A model generated the notes under the pieces. The model was given only the letters and a program-made list of their open reading frames with translations, was not told the DNA's origin and did not search any database. Positions 1-11,219 of a stretch of 64,000 bases of DNA are shown here, in pieces (position 1 is the stretch's first letter; every line of letters starts with the position of its first letter). This DNA is from Galeruca laticollis. Its lineage: Eukaryota; Arthropoda; Insecta; Coleoptera; Chrysomelidae. The translations under genes were made by a program, and so were the position numbers. The stretch spans positions 63,069,717 to 63,133,716 of the forward strand of contig OY998185.1 in assembly GCA_963921935.1 (NCBI GenBank), given 5' to 3'.

Positions 1-390
1 GAAAGGAAATATCCAATAATAGAAAAGGAGGCTGTAAGCTTAAAGAAATGGAGACGGTTCTGTTAAATACCAGACCAAAATCGGTTGCTTGCATGCTACA
101 GATTCATGCTAGTAACATTAAAAATGACAAAATTCAGCAATGGCTACTAGATTTGTCGAACTACAGTTTTGATATAAGAGGAGGTGAAAAGATAGCTGCC
201 GATACCCTTTAAAGACAAATCTGTGCAACTATTCCTCCACCAGGAAATGAATTTAAGTAACTCATTATCTAATCTACATAGACTTTTGTGTCATCCCGTA
301 ATAACTCGTCTTACATACTGGGATCGAAGCCGAAGTTTACCATACTTTACTGATGATGTAAAAAAGGTTGTGACGTGCTGCCAAACATGT

Positions 391-1539
391 CCATCCATCC
401 ATGGCTCTACAACCCAGGGTGGGTCTTGTCCGCCTCAACAATTCTCCTCCATTCATGTCGATCCTGAGTACTTTCTTCCCAATTAAGGACTCCCAAAGTT
501 TGCAGGTCCTTGTGTATATTATCACGCCATCGAAGTTTTGGGCGCCCAAGTGGTCTTTTGTTGTTAGGGGCTTCTTCCCAGACCATTTTAATTAGCCTTG
601 AGTCATTACTCCTCTGGACATGTCCCAGCCATCTTAATCTGTTGGATTTAATTTCTTGTACTATACTTGGGCTATTATATAGTTCATATACCTCATTGTT
701 CGTGCGCCTCCTATACCGCACTGTTTGTTGATCCCAGACTCCTCCGTATATTTTCCTAAGGATCTTTCTTTCGAAACGATTGAGTAGTAGCGTGTCTTGT
801 ACCGTCATGGTCCATGTTTCGCTGCCGTATGTTACAACTGGTCTTATAATAGTTTTATATATGTTTATTTTCGTTTGCCTTGTCAGAGTCCTTGATCTTA
901 ATAATTGTTGGGTTGCATAATAGCATTTATTTCCTTGAAGTATACGCTGTTTAATTTCTACTTTAACGTTATTATCTGATGTTATTAGAGCTCCTAGATA
1001 TTGAAAAGTCTGTACATGTTCGAAGTTGTATTCGTCCATAGTAACATTTTGACGTATTCGATCTCGTCCTACGTTTCGTGTCATATGCATATACTTAGTT
1101 TTTTCCTCATTGACTTTCAGTCCCATTTTCTTTGCCTTTTCTTTTCTAGTTTTATAAAGGCTTCCTTCACGTTAACTGTACTTCTTCCTACAACATCTAG
1201 ATCATCTGCATAAGCTAGAATCAGGCAGGGTCCATTATGGCCGAATATGTTCGTAGTTAGTTCGGTTCGTCTTACTACCTTCTCCAAGGCTATCTTAAAT
1301 AGAGCCGGCGACAGTGCATCCCCTTGTTTAAGTCCAGTTGTTATTTCAAAGGTTTCGCTGTAGTGACCTTCTATTTTAATTGAACTGTATGATCCTTCAA
1401 CACATACTTTTATCATTCTTATAAGTTTGCCGGGTATTCCAAGTTCTTCTAGTGCTGTCCATAAGCTTGCTCTGATGATGCTATCATACGCTTGTTTAAA
1501 GTCTACAAATAAATTGTGTAGGTCTCTATTAAATTCCCA
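391..1539 (-). mobile_element. 5'-truncated non-LTR (RTE-like) retrotransposon
   Basis: The minus strand encodes a reverse transcriptase. An ORF at 1117-1548 has FVDFKQAYDSI, GLKQGDALSP and the catalytic YADDLDVV. After a frame break near 1120-1140, the ORF at 407-1126 continues with GLKVNEEKTKYM, FQYLGALI, WLGHVQRS and a GRPKLRW tail, as in RTE-type elements. The insertion is bounded by an 11-bp target duplication, gccaaacatgt, at 380-390 and 1540-1550. The 3' end (minus strand) finishes in TGGATGGATGG against 391. The 5' end is truncated inside the RT domain. It sits between the integrase zinc domain and core of the host gypsy relic. Confidence 0.88.
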
Positions 1540-1626
1540 GCCAAACATGTGCAGATATAAAACCGAGGTTTTTAAATATTCTACTACATTGTTAAAAACT
1601 ACGACTCCGTTCGAAAGGCTAGCTGT

Positions 1627-2180
1627 AGTAGGTATAGGGGAACCTTAGACCACCCCCTCTCCACTTTCCATCGTCATGGCTGCTCTCTGATTGGTAGAGC
1701 AGAGCGCGCACTTTTCAAATGTCGCGCATGACGTTATCAACTCTGGTGGTAGTGGTGACGTCACCAATGAAAAAGGGCAAATGGCATTATGAAGAACACG
1801 GGATATGGAGCAAGGACAAGGGGTAAAATTTTGCGTATATGCCATAAGGGCATGTATAATTTAAGTGGGACAAATGGCATTATGAAGGAGATACGTAAAA
1901 TTTTACCCCTCTCCTTCATTGCGCCGTACATCCAGCTTCAATTATACATCCTAGAGCCCTTATGGCATATACGTAGAGTTTCACCCCTTGTCCATGCTCC
2001 ATATCCCGTCTCCAACATAATGCCGTTTACCCCACTTCATTGTTGACGTCACCACCACCAAATTTGATAACGTTATGCGCGACGTTTTAAAGGTGCGCGT
2101 ACTGTTCGGCCAATCAGAGAGTAGCCATGACGATGAAAAGTGGAGTGGTGAGCGTGGTCTAAGGTGCCCCCATACCTACT
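1627..2180. mobile_element. Foldback MITE with ~165-bp terminal inverted repeats
   Basis: The sequence from 1627 (agtaggtatagggg, accttagaccac) matches the reverse complement of the stretch ending at 2180 over about 165 bp. This includes a shared tgacgtca-type palindrome, the gcgcgcac/cgcgca blocks and a catcgtcatggct block. The middle contains a further inverted pair, cgtatatgccataaggg near 1836 and its complement near 1957. No coding potential is seen. It is inserted in gypsy integrase codons, between FERLAV and the glycine-proline-leucine-proline segment. Superfamily is not assigned because the target duplication is not clear. Confidence 0.75.
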
Positions 2181-2790
2181 GGCCTCTCCCATCGGCAACA
2201 CACAGTATATATCTGTTAACAATAATTGATGAATTTTCTAGATTCCCGCTTGCATATTCCTGTTCAGACACTAGTAAACAAACAGTTACAAAGTGCGTTA
2301 CTAATCTATTTTCCATTTTTGGAATGCCAGACTACATACATATTCTTCGTTTGTTTCATGTGAGCTTACGAAATTCTTAAATGAAAAAGGCATTGCACTT
2401 AGCCACTCTGCGCCATATAACCAGAGAGGTAACAGTCAAGTTAAACGTTTAAATGGTACTTTATGGCTAACAACTTGATTGACTCTTAAGTCTGAAAATC
2501 TTCCATTGTGAAATGGTGCTCACGCCAGCACTTCATAACTTTAGATATTTACTTTGTACATCTTTCTAATGAAACTCTTTATGAGTGAATGTTTCGATGT
2601 ACCCGACGTTCTTCATTCGGCCAATCTTTACCAACATGGTTACTAAAAGGGTATAGAGTACTAAAACGTAATCTTTCTGCAAAATCAAAATATGATCCTT
2701 TAGTGGAGGAGCCCTCTTCTTCGGCTCCTAATCAAGGTTTTAACACTCACCCGTCAAGGAGGTCAGTACGCATCAGGAAGCCACCTTGAT

Positions 2791-5304
2791 TCTCATAAGC
2801 TCTTTTACTACATCCTTCTTACCTTATTATTCAGTGGCAGAATTCTGCAATCTACCCTAGACTTTTGAGTTACATCAGCGTAGTCAATATTTGGTATGAT
2901 GTACGATGATAACATCGTATTATAATTATTAATTTAAATTTGTATTTTTATATATTATATTTTGTATTGTTAGTTTTGTCAGTATTTTTATATCTTTATA
3001 TTATTTTTTATATACTTTTTTTATATTTATCTATTTTTGTCCATAAAATTGTATAATTTTTCATGACAATAAAGCTTATGTCTCTCTCTAGTGTAGTAGA
3101 AATGTATACAACATTTTCTAGCCTTCATACTTTAACTTTGACTAGTCTATCAGAAAGAAAAGACAAATCTAGAGGTTGCAATACAATTGTTTTAAGTAGT
3201 GTGATAGATTCTTTTGGATTTAAACATTTGCAAAGATTACTTTTTTGTCGTATTAAAATGATGAAAGGAGGCAAATACTTTTGTTCTTGAGGAATATTAT
3301 ACAAGGTCATTCAAGGAACTGGAAATGTAGTTAAAATGTATCTGATCATGCATCTTTATCTGTTTCAGTAATTGGTTGGTGTGAATCTGGCTTGTATTTG
3401 TCCAAGTCAAAGTGAATGTGTCCAAAATACAAATTGCTAAAAATATGGTTATGGTTTCACAAGGGTGAGTAGGTTTATTTTAATTTATTTAGTTTTGATA
3501 GCACAAATAAAAATAAGTGAACCATTAAAATGTCATCATCAGGTATATTTCATCATAATTGTAATAGTAAATATTTTTGGCCACTTCGCAATTTGGAGTT
3601 TAAGAACAAAACATTTTTTAAATGTTTGTGCAATTTGATGACATATTGGATTCACTTTCTTAACTATTTTGTTGTAATTTTAGTAGAAATGTTTGATTTT
3701 ATAATTAATATTTTTTTTTAATATTATGTGCAGGTTAATAAAAAATTTAAATGTATGCTTTTTTTGCAATTTTCTTTCTTACACACCCAAAATTCTCAAA
3801 TTTATGAATAATTGAAAGTACAGTCGCTTCCGTAGGTATAGGTCTATCTGCAAATGTCACTATAAATAGATTTATAGTATCTTTCACAGAATTATTCCCA
3901 AAGTACCACTTAGATTAGATTTTAACGGGGTTACTATGCACTGAACCCTAAGGTTTATTGTGCCCCCAACTTAACGATCTGTACTTTCTCTGCGGTTGTG
4001 TAAAAGTCTGAATGTTTCAATGGTAATTTAACATTTGAATGTTTTCGCAACCACGCCCGGCAAATAATAACTCATTGACACTAGAGACTTTTATAGAGTT
4101 TTTAAACTAGAAGTGATATGAATTTGACAATTCTGTAGATTCTTGATTAGTCAGATCGCAGCCGGTTTTACAAAGCACTTTTGAGTTGAGTGGGGTAACA
4201 GGGGGGGGGGAGAAGAGCATCCGTCTCTCTCGATTATGTGGTATTAAAATATAATCGCATTCTTTGTTACTCTTACAGATCGCTGTGTATACCCAAGAAA
4301 TATTTTTTCCGATACTGTATATGAAGGATCTTCAGTATTTATATATTTAGATATTTTTTTTCTATTTCGAACTAATAGTGTGTCGGTAATAATTACATTA
4401 AATTAGGATATTATATACGCCTCATAATATAAATTAAAACTGTAACTGGGTATATATTCGTCTCGAACAAACATAATAACTTTATTACATAATAAAAACA
4501 CGATTACAACTACATAACCTCTAATTTTCGGGGAGACGATTTTACTAACGGTTTTATTAATTTTCTTATAGACGAACTACACCGAAAGGTCCGTTGTTCG
4601 TAATATCCAATATGAAATTATTTGCAATTTAAACACCTATCCGTATTTAATACAAGTAATGAATACTGACTAGAGGATAATATTAGAGAACGTGAACACT
4701 TGGCAGAAAGTAGGTAACATCAAGAATTAATGATAAAATGTGAAGGATTTTTTATCCCCCTATACATCGATTACTTCAACAATAATTGTTGTTTTGATCC
4801 AAATAAAAACTACATCAGTCTCAGTGTTTCCTGGAATTATAATTATTACTGAATTAACTTAACCAAATACTTCTATTAACCATTCTATTCATTTGAAAAG
4901 TCAATTAGTTACAGCAGAAATTAATTTCAATCAAAATTCCCGCTATATCTGTAATTGTAATTAATGAGGAATAGCATCAAACAAAGATGCAAAATGGAGG
5001 AAAATTCGGAGAAAAGATTGGAAAACATATGAGTGGAAAAAAGGCATCACCAATGTACTTGTCTATTAATATCTTATCTTATGATGTATAATAAGCAACG
5101 ATGAAATAAAACAATTTAATATGTTTAAAACTTATTTGAACTGATGTTCAATTTAAACTGGTTGACGCGTTTCACTAACACAGTAGCTTGATTTGGTTTT
5201 CTTTCAAATTGGTGAGGTTCGTGAAATAAGAATAAGAATTTTTATATAATATATCGTTTTATTAACGAACAGTCAAAGTGGCACTTGTAACTTTTTTTGA
5301 GTTC
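2791..5304. other. AT-rich stretch with no gene seen
   Basis: This part holds T-rich runs (2930-3060), a run of ten G near 4201 and short chance ORFs (3063-3290, 3530-3721) without recognisable motifs. Bases 2791-3060 might include LTR sequence of the preceding gypsy relic, but no second copy is present to test that. I see nothing else I can support. Confidence 0.5.
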
Positions 5305-5308
5305 ATAC

Positions 5309-5709
5309 CGTAATGTTTTTCTATTTATTAAAACGTTTTTATTACGGATGGGACAAATTTTAAACACACGGTAGTTTCACTTACTGAATTTATTTATTCA
5401 CTACACTATTCACTAATTATATACACAGTATATTCACTTAAACTAATTTATATAAACACTTGACTAATTTATATTCACTTATATATTAGTGCCTTTTTCA
5501 CTAGATAATTCTAGATTGCGGCTTATACAAAAACAATTGGTTCTCGCATTTTCTAGATAAGTCTGGTCACAAAAATAATGTCTAGATTAGATAGTGACAT
5601 TCCTAAACAACTCTAAGAAATCCTTGCACATCCACCATAATTTTAACTATCATACATGGCTTAGACAGAATCGGATTCAGGGACTATACCAGTGTGCTGT
5701 TTCGTAAAA
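5309..5709 (-). repeat. 3' LTR
   Basis: About 400 bp, alignable along its length with 7671-8117. It lacks an ~87-bp block present at about 7844-7930 in the other LTR; the junction lies within a shared tta motif, which suggests a short-homology deletion. The terminal TG of the plus strand is changed to CG (5309-5310), and the CA end to AA near 5709. Confidence 0.88.
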
Positions 5710-5850
5710 ACTTCTTCTTGGAGTTTATTGTTTCTGGTTGTATAATGGTTCTAGTTGCCCGAGTGTCTACAAGCAGAGTATATCTCTTGCCATTAACTTC
5801 TCCATAGACATATACACTGTCGTTGCAGCATCTAAGCGAAGCTATCAGTA
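5710..5850 (-). pseudogene. Retropepsin fragment with altered active site
   Basis: The minus strand reads GEVNGKRYTLLVDTRATRTI. Gypsy retropepsins have a D-T/S-G active-site triad at this position, and here the Gly is replaced by Arg, so the fragment could not be active even if it were longer. It ends within some 15 residues, at the polypurine tract of the 3' LTR. The flap and C-terminal parts of the protease are absent. Confidence 0.75.
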
Positions 5851-5949
5851 TGAGAGGGTCTTTGGAACGATCATGGGTCGCTGCTGCCCCCTCGTAGCCA
5901 ACCCGTTTTAGTTTTCCTGTGACTGGGGTTCTTGGTTTGAAGGATTCTT

Positions 5950-7640
5950 GGGGTGCTTACACGAACTACGTACATGCCCTAGCTCGCCACAATTCTAGCA
6001 TCTGATCTTTTTCGACTTCTTGACTATCATACTTTTGATCAAGCTAACCATCTGGTCAAACTTGTCCTCGTCGCCTTCTTCTTGGATGGTCCTAACTTTG
6101 TTGTAACCCGAAGCCTTCGTTGCTGCTTCATATTCAAGAGCAACTGTCAATGCGTCAACTAATGTTTTGGGATGGGCTAAGCGAAGCGTCCTCTGCATAT
6201 CGGGGTCACGTAAGCCATCAATAAAGGCCTGTATGCCCAGACATTCCATCATGTTCTCAGCTGCTGATGGATAAGCAAATCGAACTAATCGGGCAATATC
6301 CACTTCATACTCTTGAAGGGCATCATCACGTTTCTGCCTTTGGTTCTTCAGCTGGGATTGGTACAAGTGCTCTAGATGTTTGTGGCCATATCGCATGTCC
6401 AACATCTTCTTCAGCTGCTCGAAGTCATCCGTGTCTTCAAGTGGTATCGTCTGAAATACATCTAAGGCATCTCCCCGAAGCGCGATAGTTAAGTTCACTG
6501 CTTTCTCCTTGTCGGACCAATTATTCACTCTTGCGGCTGCTTCAAACTGTTTCACGTAATTGGTCCACGACATTTTTCCATCGAACGTTGGGGCCTTGAC
6601 TCGGATAAAACTACCAATGTCTTCTAACTTAGGGTGTGTTTCTGGCTTGCAAGGTTTCGTTTGCTCGGTCTTCTTTTCTTCCGCTGGCGTGTCTTGAATT
6701 CTTATATCTGTCATCTTTCTTTCTAACTCCTTGATTTTCTAGCCCATCGTTGTCATTTTATTCTCAATCTTCTCGTCCATCGTTGAAATCTTATTCTCGA
6801 TTTTCTCGTCCATCGTTGACATTGTATTCTCGATTTCAGATTTTAGAGACGAAATTTCATTTTCAACGTCAGCGGCAATGTCGTTTTTCATTAATAAGAT
6901 ATCGGCAGAAATATCATTCTTCATAGTAGAAATATTGCTCTTCATAGTTGAAATCTTCTCGTTCATGCTCTCTTCGATGGCAGAAATCTTCTCGTCCATG
7001 TTCTCTTCCATGGCAGAATTCTTCTCGTCCATGTTAGCAGAAATCTTCTCGTCCATGTTCTGTTTCAAGGCAGAAATCTTCTCGTCCATGTTAGCAGAAA
7101 TATTAGCAGAAATGTCGTTCTTCATAGCAGAAATCTTCTCGTCCATGTTCTCTTCCATGGCAGAAATCTTCTCGTCCATGTTAGCAGAAATATTAGCAGA
7201 AATGTCGTTCTTCATAGCATAAATCTTCTCGTCCATGTTAGCAGAAATGTCGTTCTTCATAGCAGAAATCTTCTCGTCCATGTTCTCTTCCATGGCAGAA
7301 ATCTTCTTGTCCATGTTAGCAGAAATATTAGCAGAAATGTCGTTCTTCATAGCAGAAATCTTCTCGTCCATTTTAGCAGAAATATTAGCAGAAATGTCGT
7401 TTTTCATAGCAGAGATCTTCTCGTCCATGTTCTCTTCCATGGCAGAAATCTTCTCGTCCATGTTAGCAGAAATTGACGAGATTAAGGTGGAAGCCTCGTC
7501 GTCATTTTCCAGTGCCACTTTAAGTCTTTCTACTTATTCACTTCTCTTATCGGACGTTTCCAACTCACGATCTTCCAGGTCTGCTTTTAACTCAGTGACT
7601 TTCAAGTCCCTTAGTCTCTTGGCCACTTTTACGTAGATAT
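5950..7640 (-). pseudogene. Gag with SAP-like N-terminus, hendecad coiled coil and zinc knuckle
   Basis: One minus-strand frame runs from about 7640 to 5950, broken by three in-frame stops: TAA in the SAP-like segment (near 7532), TAG at 6739-6741 and TAG at 5995-5997. The N-terminus (LRDLKVTELKADLEDREL, later VERLKVALE) looks like a SAP module, a nucleic-acid-binding helix pair. Then comes about 200 residues of 11-residue repeats (MDEKISAMEEN type). Bases 5998-6714 encode the gag core (FDGKMSWTNYVKQFEAAA, DALQEYEVDIARLV). The knuckle C-x2-C-x4-H-x4-C begins at the Cys codon just before the 5995 stop; its next residue, expected to be Trp, is the stop. No ATG is seen upstream of the SAP segment. 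Confidence 0.8.
6850..7490 (-). repeat. In-frame 33-bp (11-residue) repeats within gag
   Basis: About a dozen copies of a 33-bp unit encode MDEKISAMxxN, mixed with 12-bp units encoding ISAN. Met/Ile/Met spacing of 3 and 4 makes a hendecad coiled coil, and the ISAN insertions of 4 or 8 residues act as stutters. The composition is so uniform that the opposite strand stays open for long runs (6878-7636). That antisense ORF is a by-product. Confidence 0.85.
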
Positions 7641-7652
7641 TAGTTTATATTA

Positions 7653-7670
7653 TCCCACTTCTGACACCAA
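7653..7670 (-). other. Primer binding site, tRNA-Leu type
   Basis: Immediately inside the 5' LTR the minus strand reads TTGGTGTCAGAAGTGGGA. Its complement, TCCCACTTCTGACACCA, matches the 3' end of eukaryotic tRNA-Leu including CCA, which is the expected first-strand primer. It touches the LTR end with no gap. The tRNA assignment is from memory of tRNA-Leu acceptor sequences. Confidence 0.75.
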
Positions 7671-8117
7671 TGTAATGTTTTTCTATTTATTAAAACGTTT
7701 TCATTACGGATGTGTTAAATTTTAAACATACGGTAGGTTCACTTACTAAATTTATTTATTGACTACACTATTCACTAATTATATACACAGTATATTCACT
7801 TAAACTAATTTATATAAACACTTAACTAATTTATATTCACTTATTTACTGTTTACTATTTCGGTGTATTCTTGTTTATTTGTCGAGATCACTTTTTAAAC
7901 TAAAACTAACTATTCCTGGTCGGTCCCTTATATATTAGTGCCTTTTTCACTAAGTATTTCTAGATTGCGGCTCACCCAAAAACAATTGTCTAGATAAGAT
8001 AGTCACAATCGTAAACAATTCTAAGAAATCCCTGCACATCCACCATAATTTTAACTATCATACATGGCTTAGACAGAGTCGGATTCAGGGACTATACCAG
8101 TGTGCTGTTTCGTAACA
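7671..8117 (-). repeat. 5' LTR
   Basis: 447 bp, plus-strand ends tgtaatg...cgtaaca, so TG...CA in either orientation. It includes the block aaaaagtgatctcgac (as complement) that the 3' LTR has lost but which the solo LTR near 42615 keeps. This shows that the longer form is ancestral. Confidence 0.9.
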
Positions 8118-8121
8118 ATAC

Positions 8122-9750
8122 AATACAATTAGTTCCCAAAGAGGGGGTAGAAAACGTAACAGACAAAAATAACTAAACATGTGTTCACACTGCTAACACA
8201 AACGCTTAAATATCATTGCCTGTATTTCTAATTTGTCTTAGATTTAGTATAGTTGCTACTCTTTCTATAATCATGATTTATTTATTACTTTCTAGGTGTT
8301 TTAGTGAGCCCCTTGAGATACTACCATGTCGAGATCATGACTCCTGAAATAGAAATGCAGGTAAAGTAAAAAGTGAGTACTCTTTAGTGTGAGGTGTTCT
8401 ACGACTACAGTTCTACTATGAGTTATTACAATTTCAATTGAAAACATAAATATCGTCTTCATAATTCAAGAAAAACTTTCTATTCCCATGTATATAATAT
8501 ATAAACTCAGACTCTTATTATTATTTGTAAATAGACAATAATTACCTTTGGTACTGTCTAAAAACAATAGGTAGTTATTGTACTTATTCAATTTATTTTA
8601 ATTCTGCGAAAGGAGCTTAAGAACCGACTGCATCATCGTTTAATAGCCGACGTAATTAACTGCATCTTGCCTTTGAAATGATTAAAAAATTCCATTTGAT
8701 AGCCTCAGTTTCTTGGGCAAAGATAATAAAAATTACGAGGATATTCATAAATGTCTCGTAAATTGTAACTTTACTCCAATTTATATTTCACGTCTTGAAC
8801 CCTTATTTTATTAAATAGACACATAAATTAAACTACTATATTGAGTATTTTTAAACAATATTATTATGGATGAATAGGCGAGTCGATTTGTTGAAGTTGA
8901 GAAAATTATTATTAAGCAGTATTCAGAAATGTCAATAACAACTATTGATACCTAAAATACCCACTTTTTTAGACATTATGTTATAGGTATTTATGCTTGT
9001 ATATATCTTGATTAATTTTATGAATTCAGGCGATAATGATGTAACTAGGCAAAGAGGTTTTCAGAAATTAATAAATAGAAGACCCCAAAATAATGTTAAA
9101 AGTTCAAATAAACTTTCGTCATCAAAACGATAATATAATATGAGAAAATACATTTTGCCACAAATTCTAAAAGTGTGAATATTTATACGTGAATTGCTTT
9201 CGTTTGTTAATAGAGTTTTTCCCCTTCAGAACAAATTTAAAACAGATCTCTTACGAGATAATGCAGCATCTATATTTGTATGGTAACGTTTCTCATAAAA
9301 TATCAGCGACTAGTTTTATGTAGATGTAGATTTCTGTATTTGTTTGTTAAAGTCGTTGTGGTATATTCCATATATGAAAGTTAGCAATTATAGATATGAT
9401 GTAAAACTGATACATGGGATATAATATACTGTAAAATCGTCGGAATTTGTCATTTTACAGACAACTTTATAATATACTTAAAGATCGAGGAACAAAGTTA
9501 ACTTTAATTAACGTCCTTGGAATGTATAAAGGTATATCACAAAAATACGAGAATATTTGATGGAAAAAATATTAATAAAAGAAAATATAAACATTGTTTA
9601 ATCAATTTCTTGGTGAAAATATATATGGTCTAGCAAACGTTATCAGACAGCAGTATTTTTCTTAAAAAACACATTAAAAGGAAAGTAAGAAATCAATTCT
9701 ATCAACAAACTTGCCACTTAAACCTAAAACACATATTTCAATTAGATTGG
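8122..9750. other. AT-rich stretch with no gene seen
   Basis: Only short chance ORFs occur. No inverted terminal repeats, target duplications or recognisable protein motifs were found on either strand. Confidence 0.5.
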
Positions 9751-9835
9751 GACTCTATCTATACTGTTCATAAACCATTAAAATTAATACAAAGGACCCC
9801 ATACTGTTCGCAAACCATATCTCTTTAATTATTTT
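9751..9835 (+). repeat. Outlying copies of the 41-bp repeat
   Basis: Two units resembling the array at 11.2-13.4 kb occur here: tctatactgttcataaacc, then ccatactgttcgcaaacc, separated by about 40 bp. Confidence 0.6.
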
Positions 9836-10104
9836 TAAGATACCCCAAAAGTTAAATTTTTGACATACGTTTCACTATAGAGTTAATTAATGGAGTTCGG
9901 CGTAGTGTTCGGTCTGGCAATATTTAAAACTTGAAGAAACCGCAAGTGAACATATAATACACCTTCACTACGAGACTGACCTAAAACTAAGGCCATTTGG
10001 TTGTCCGTAGCCATTTTTTGGGGGAAATATTTTTTCTAGTGCGTCCAAAAAATTTCCAGGTTATCAGGTTTTCCTACAGACTCGAACACACTCCAACCGA
10101 AACT

Positions 10105-10345
10105 TTTGTAAAACTTCATCAAGATTATAGATGCAGCGTTTTGTCAATGGATCAAGGTTTTTCGGTGGTTTAATGCATTTTCAAAACAAAGAGAGTTGAT
10201 TGCAGATTAACAACAAAGCAGAAGGCCTTCATCTTTAAGAACCGATGGAAATGTTGACCAAATCCGGGATTTTGTCCGTTTACATTCAGAATGTTCGGGG
10301 AGATCTAATATCAAGAACAATTGGGTGTAGCATCATAATAATGTT
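10105..10345 (+). pseudogene. mariner transposase N-terminal relic
   Basis: One frame from about 10130 gives KVFRWFNAF, then a single stop near 10201, then SRRPSSLRTDGNVDQIRDFV. This is the helix-turn-helix linker region of mariner transposases (pattern: W-x-x-x-F, then GRPSTSRTDENVExVRxLV). Further stops follow near 10328. No catalytic domain was found downstream, so it is a short, old fragment. Confidence 0.6.
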
Positions 10346-10499
10346 TCTTGTCGCATATCAATTTCAATTTTGCGCTGGATAAATATTCCTGTGGCATCTC
10401 AGCCTCTTTAATTTCCTGATTTGAGTAATTGTGCCTTTTTCCTTTTCCCAGGATTGAAAAATCACCTCCAGTATCGGTGTTTCCAGAACTGATATTGGA

Positions 10500-10690
10500 T
10501 GAATTATTTCCTCTTTAAATGATAAGGAGAGAACCGGTCCCATGACTGAACCCTAAAGAACGGAAATTGAATTTGGTCTATAGGTGAATTATTGCAATTA
10601 ACTTGTAGACTTGAGCCTTTGATATTATGAAGCTTTTATAATTTGATTTTGTGATCTAGACAGTCAAAGGTACTCGCAAAATCACTAATA
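10500..10690 (-). pseudogene. Non-LTR reverse transcriptase relic
   Basis: The minus strand carries DFASTFDCLDHKI, matching the catalytic DFSKAFDxVDHxxL block of jockey/I-type reverse transcriptases. After about 35 residues in a shifted frame comes GSVMGPVLS, matching GVPQGSVLGPLLF. Stops and a frame change separate the two blocks. Nothing else of the element is clear. Confidence 0.6.
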
Positions 10691-11219
10691 TCCGTCTGAA
10701 AAGTCCCAAATATTTATTCGAATAACACAAAATAGACAAAGGTTTCTCGAAATCATTACCAACCTTTTTTGAAATAAGATAGCTTCCTAAAAAGTACAAA
10801 ATTCTAATACTGGAATAAAAACCAGAATTTTGAAGAAAAATACCTTCAACAAAAAAATTATTCAATGTTTTGAAATGAGCTTTAGGTTGACCGATTAAAA
10901 TTTCCGCTGGTATTCACGAAATGTCAATGAAGTAATAACTTCTAATGACCCTTAGGCGTCCATCTCGCAGCTGCATCAACTTTTACTGCCCCCTTTTACA
11001 AAATCGTCAACAAAATCTCACTCTACTGTTTATTGCATAAAGCAAGTCGTTTTCATTTGCATCTTATTGCAATGAAACAATAAAAATCAAAAATTTACAT
11101 CATACATTATGTAAACGTGCGGTGTATCGTGTCTCATGTTCGAGAAAAAAAATCTCGTAGATATAAAACTTGAAATGTTCGTCTCCGAGGAATTAGCGTT
11201 TGCACTTACCAGTAGCGGC

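Larger units (their letters stand above)
1..2790 (+). pseudogene. Ty3/gypsy pol relic (RNase H end, integrase), interrupted twice
   Basis: Three colinear pieces read as one gypsy pol. Bases 1-230 encode the RNase H tail ending in a GGEKIAADTL motif (the family pattern is a YxPGxxNxxAD-like end). Bases 270-390 encode the integrase zinc domain (HRLLCHP, then CCQTC). Bases 1551-1626 continue with TTPFERLAV. Bases 2190-2380 give the integrase core (LLTIIDEFSRFPLAY, with the first catalytic Asp), and 2400-2790 the C-terminal part (KYDPLVEEP, ending RSVRIRKPP). Stops near 211 and 2378 and several frame breaks make it dead. The gaps are filled by a non-LTR element (391-1539) and a foldback MITE (1627-2180). 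The 5' part lies outside the window and no LTR was identified after 2790. Confidence 0.85.
5309..8117 (-). mobile_element. Non-autonomous Ty3/gypsy element (gag plus protease scrap, two LTRs)
   Basis: Two homologous LTRs (5309-5709, 7671-8117) flank 1.96 kb, with an identical 4-bp target duplication, atac, at 5305-5308 and 8118-8121. On the minus strand the order is 5' LTR (7671-8117), tRNA-Leu-type primer site, gag, zinc knuckle, start of protease, purine tract, 3' LTR. Reverse transcriptase, RNase H and integrase are missing: the protease runs straight into the purine-rich ccaagaagaag tract beside the 3' LTR, so a single internal deletion is likely. A solo LTR of the same family lies at 39682-42730. 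Confidence 0.9.

Noticed and set aside
6878..7636. Long plus-strand ORFs with repeated AEIFSSMLAE-type segments
   Set aside because: They are the antisense of the gag hendecad repeat; the minus-strand frame joins to recognisable gag, zinc knuckle and SAP-like sequence.
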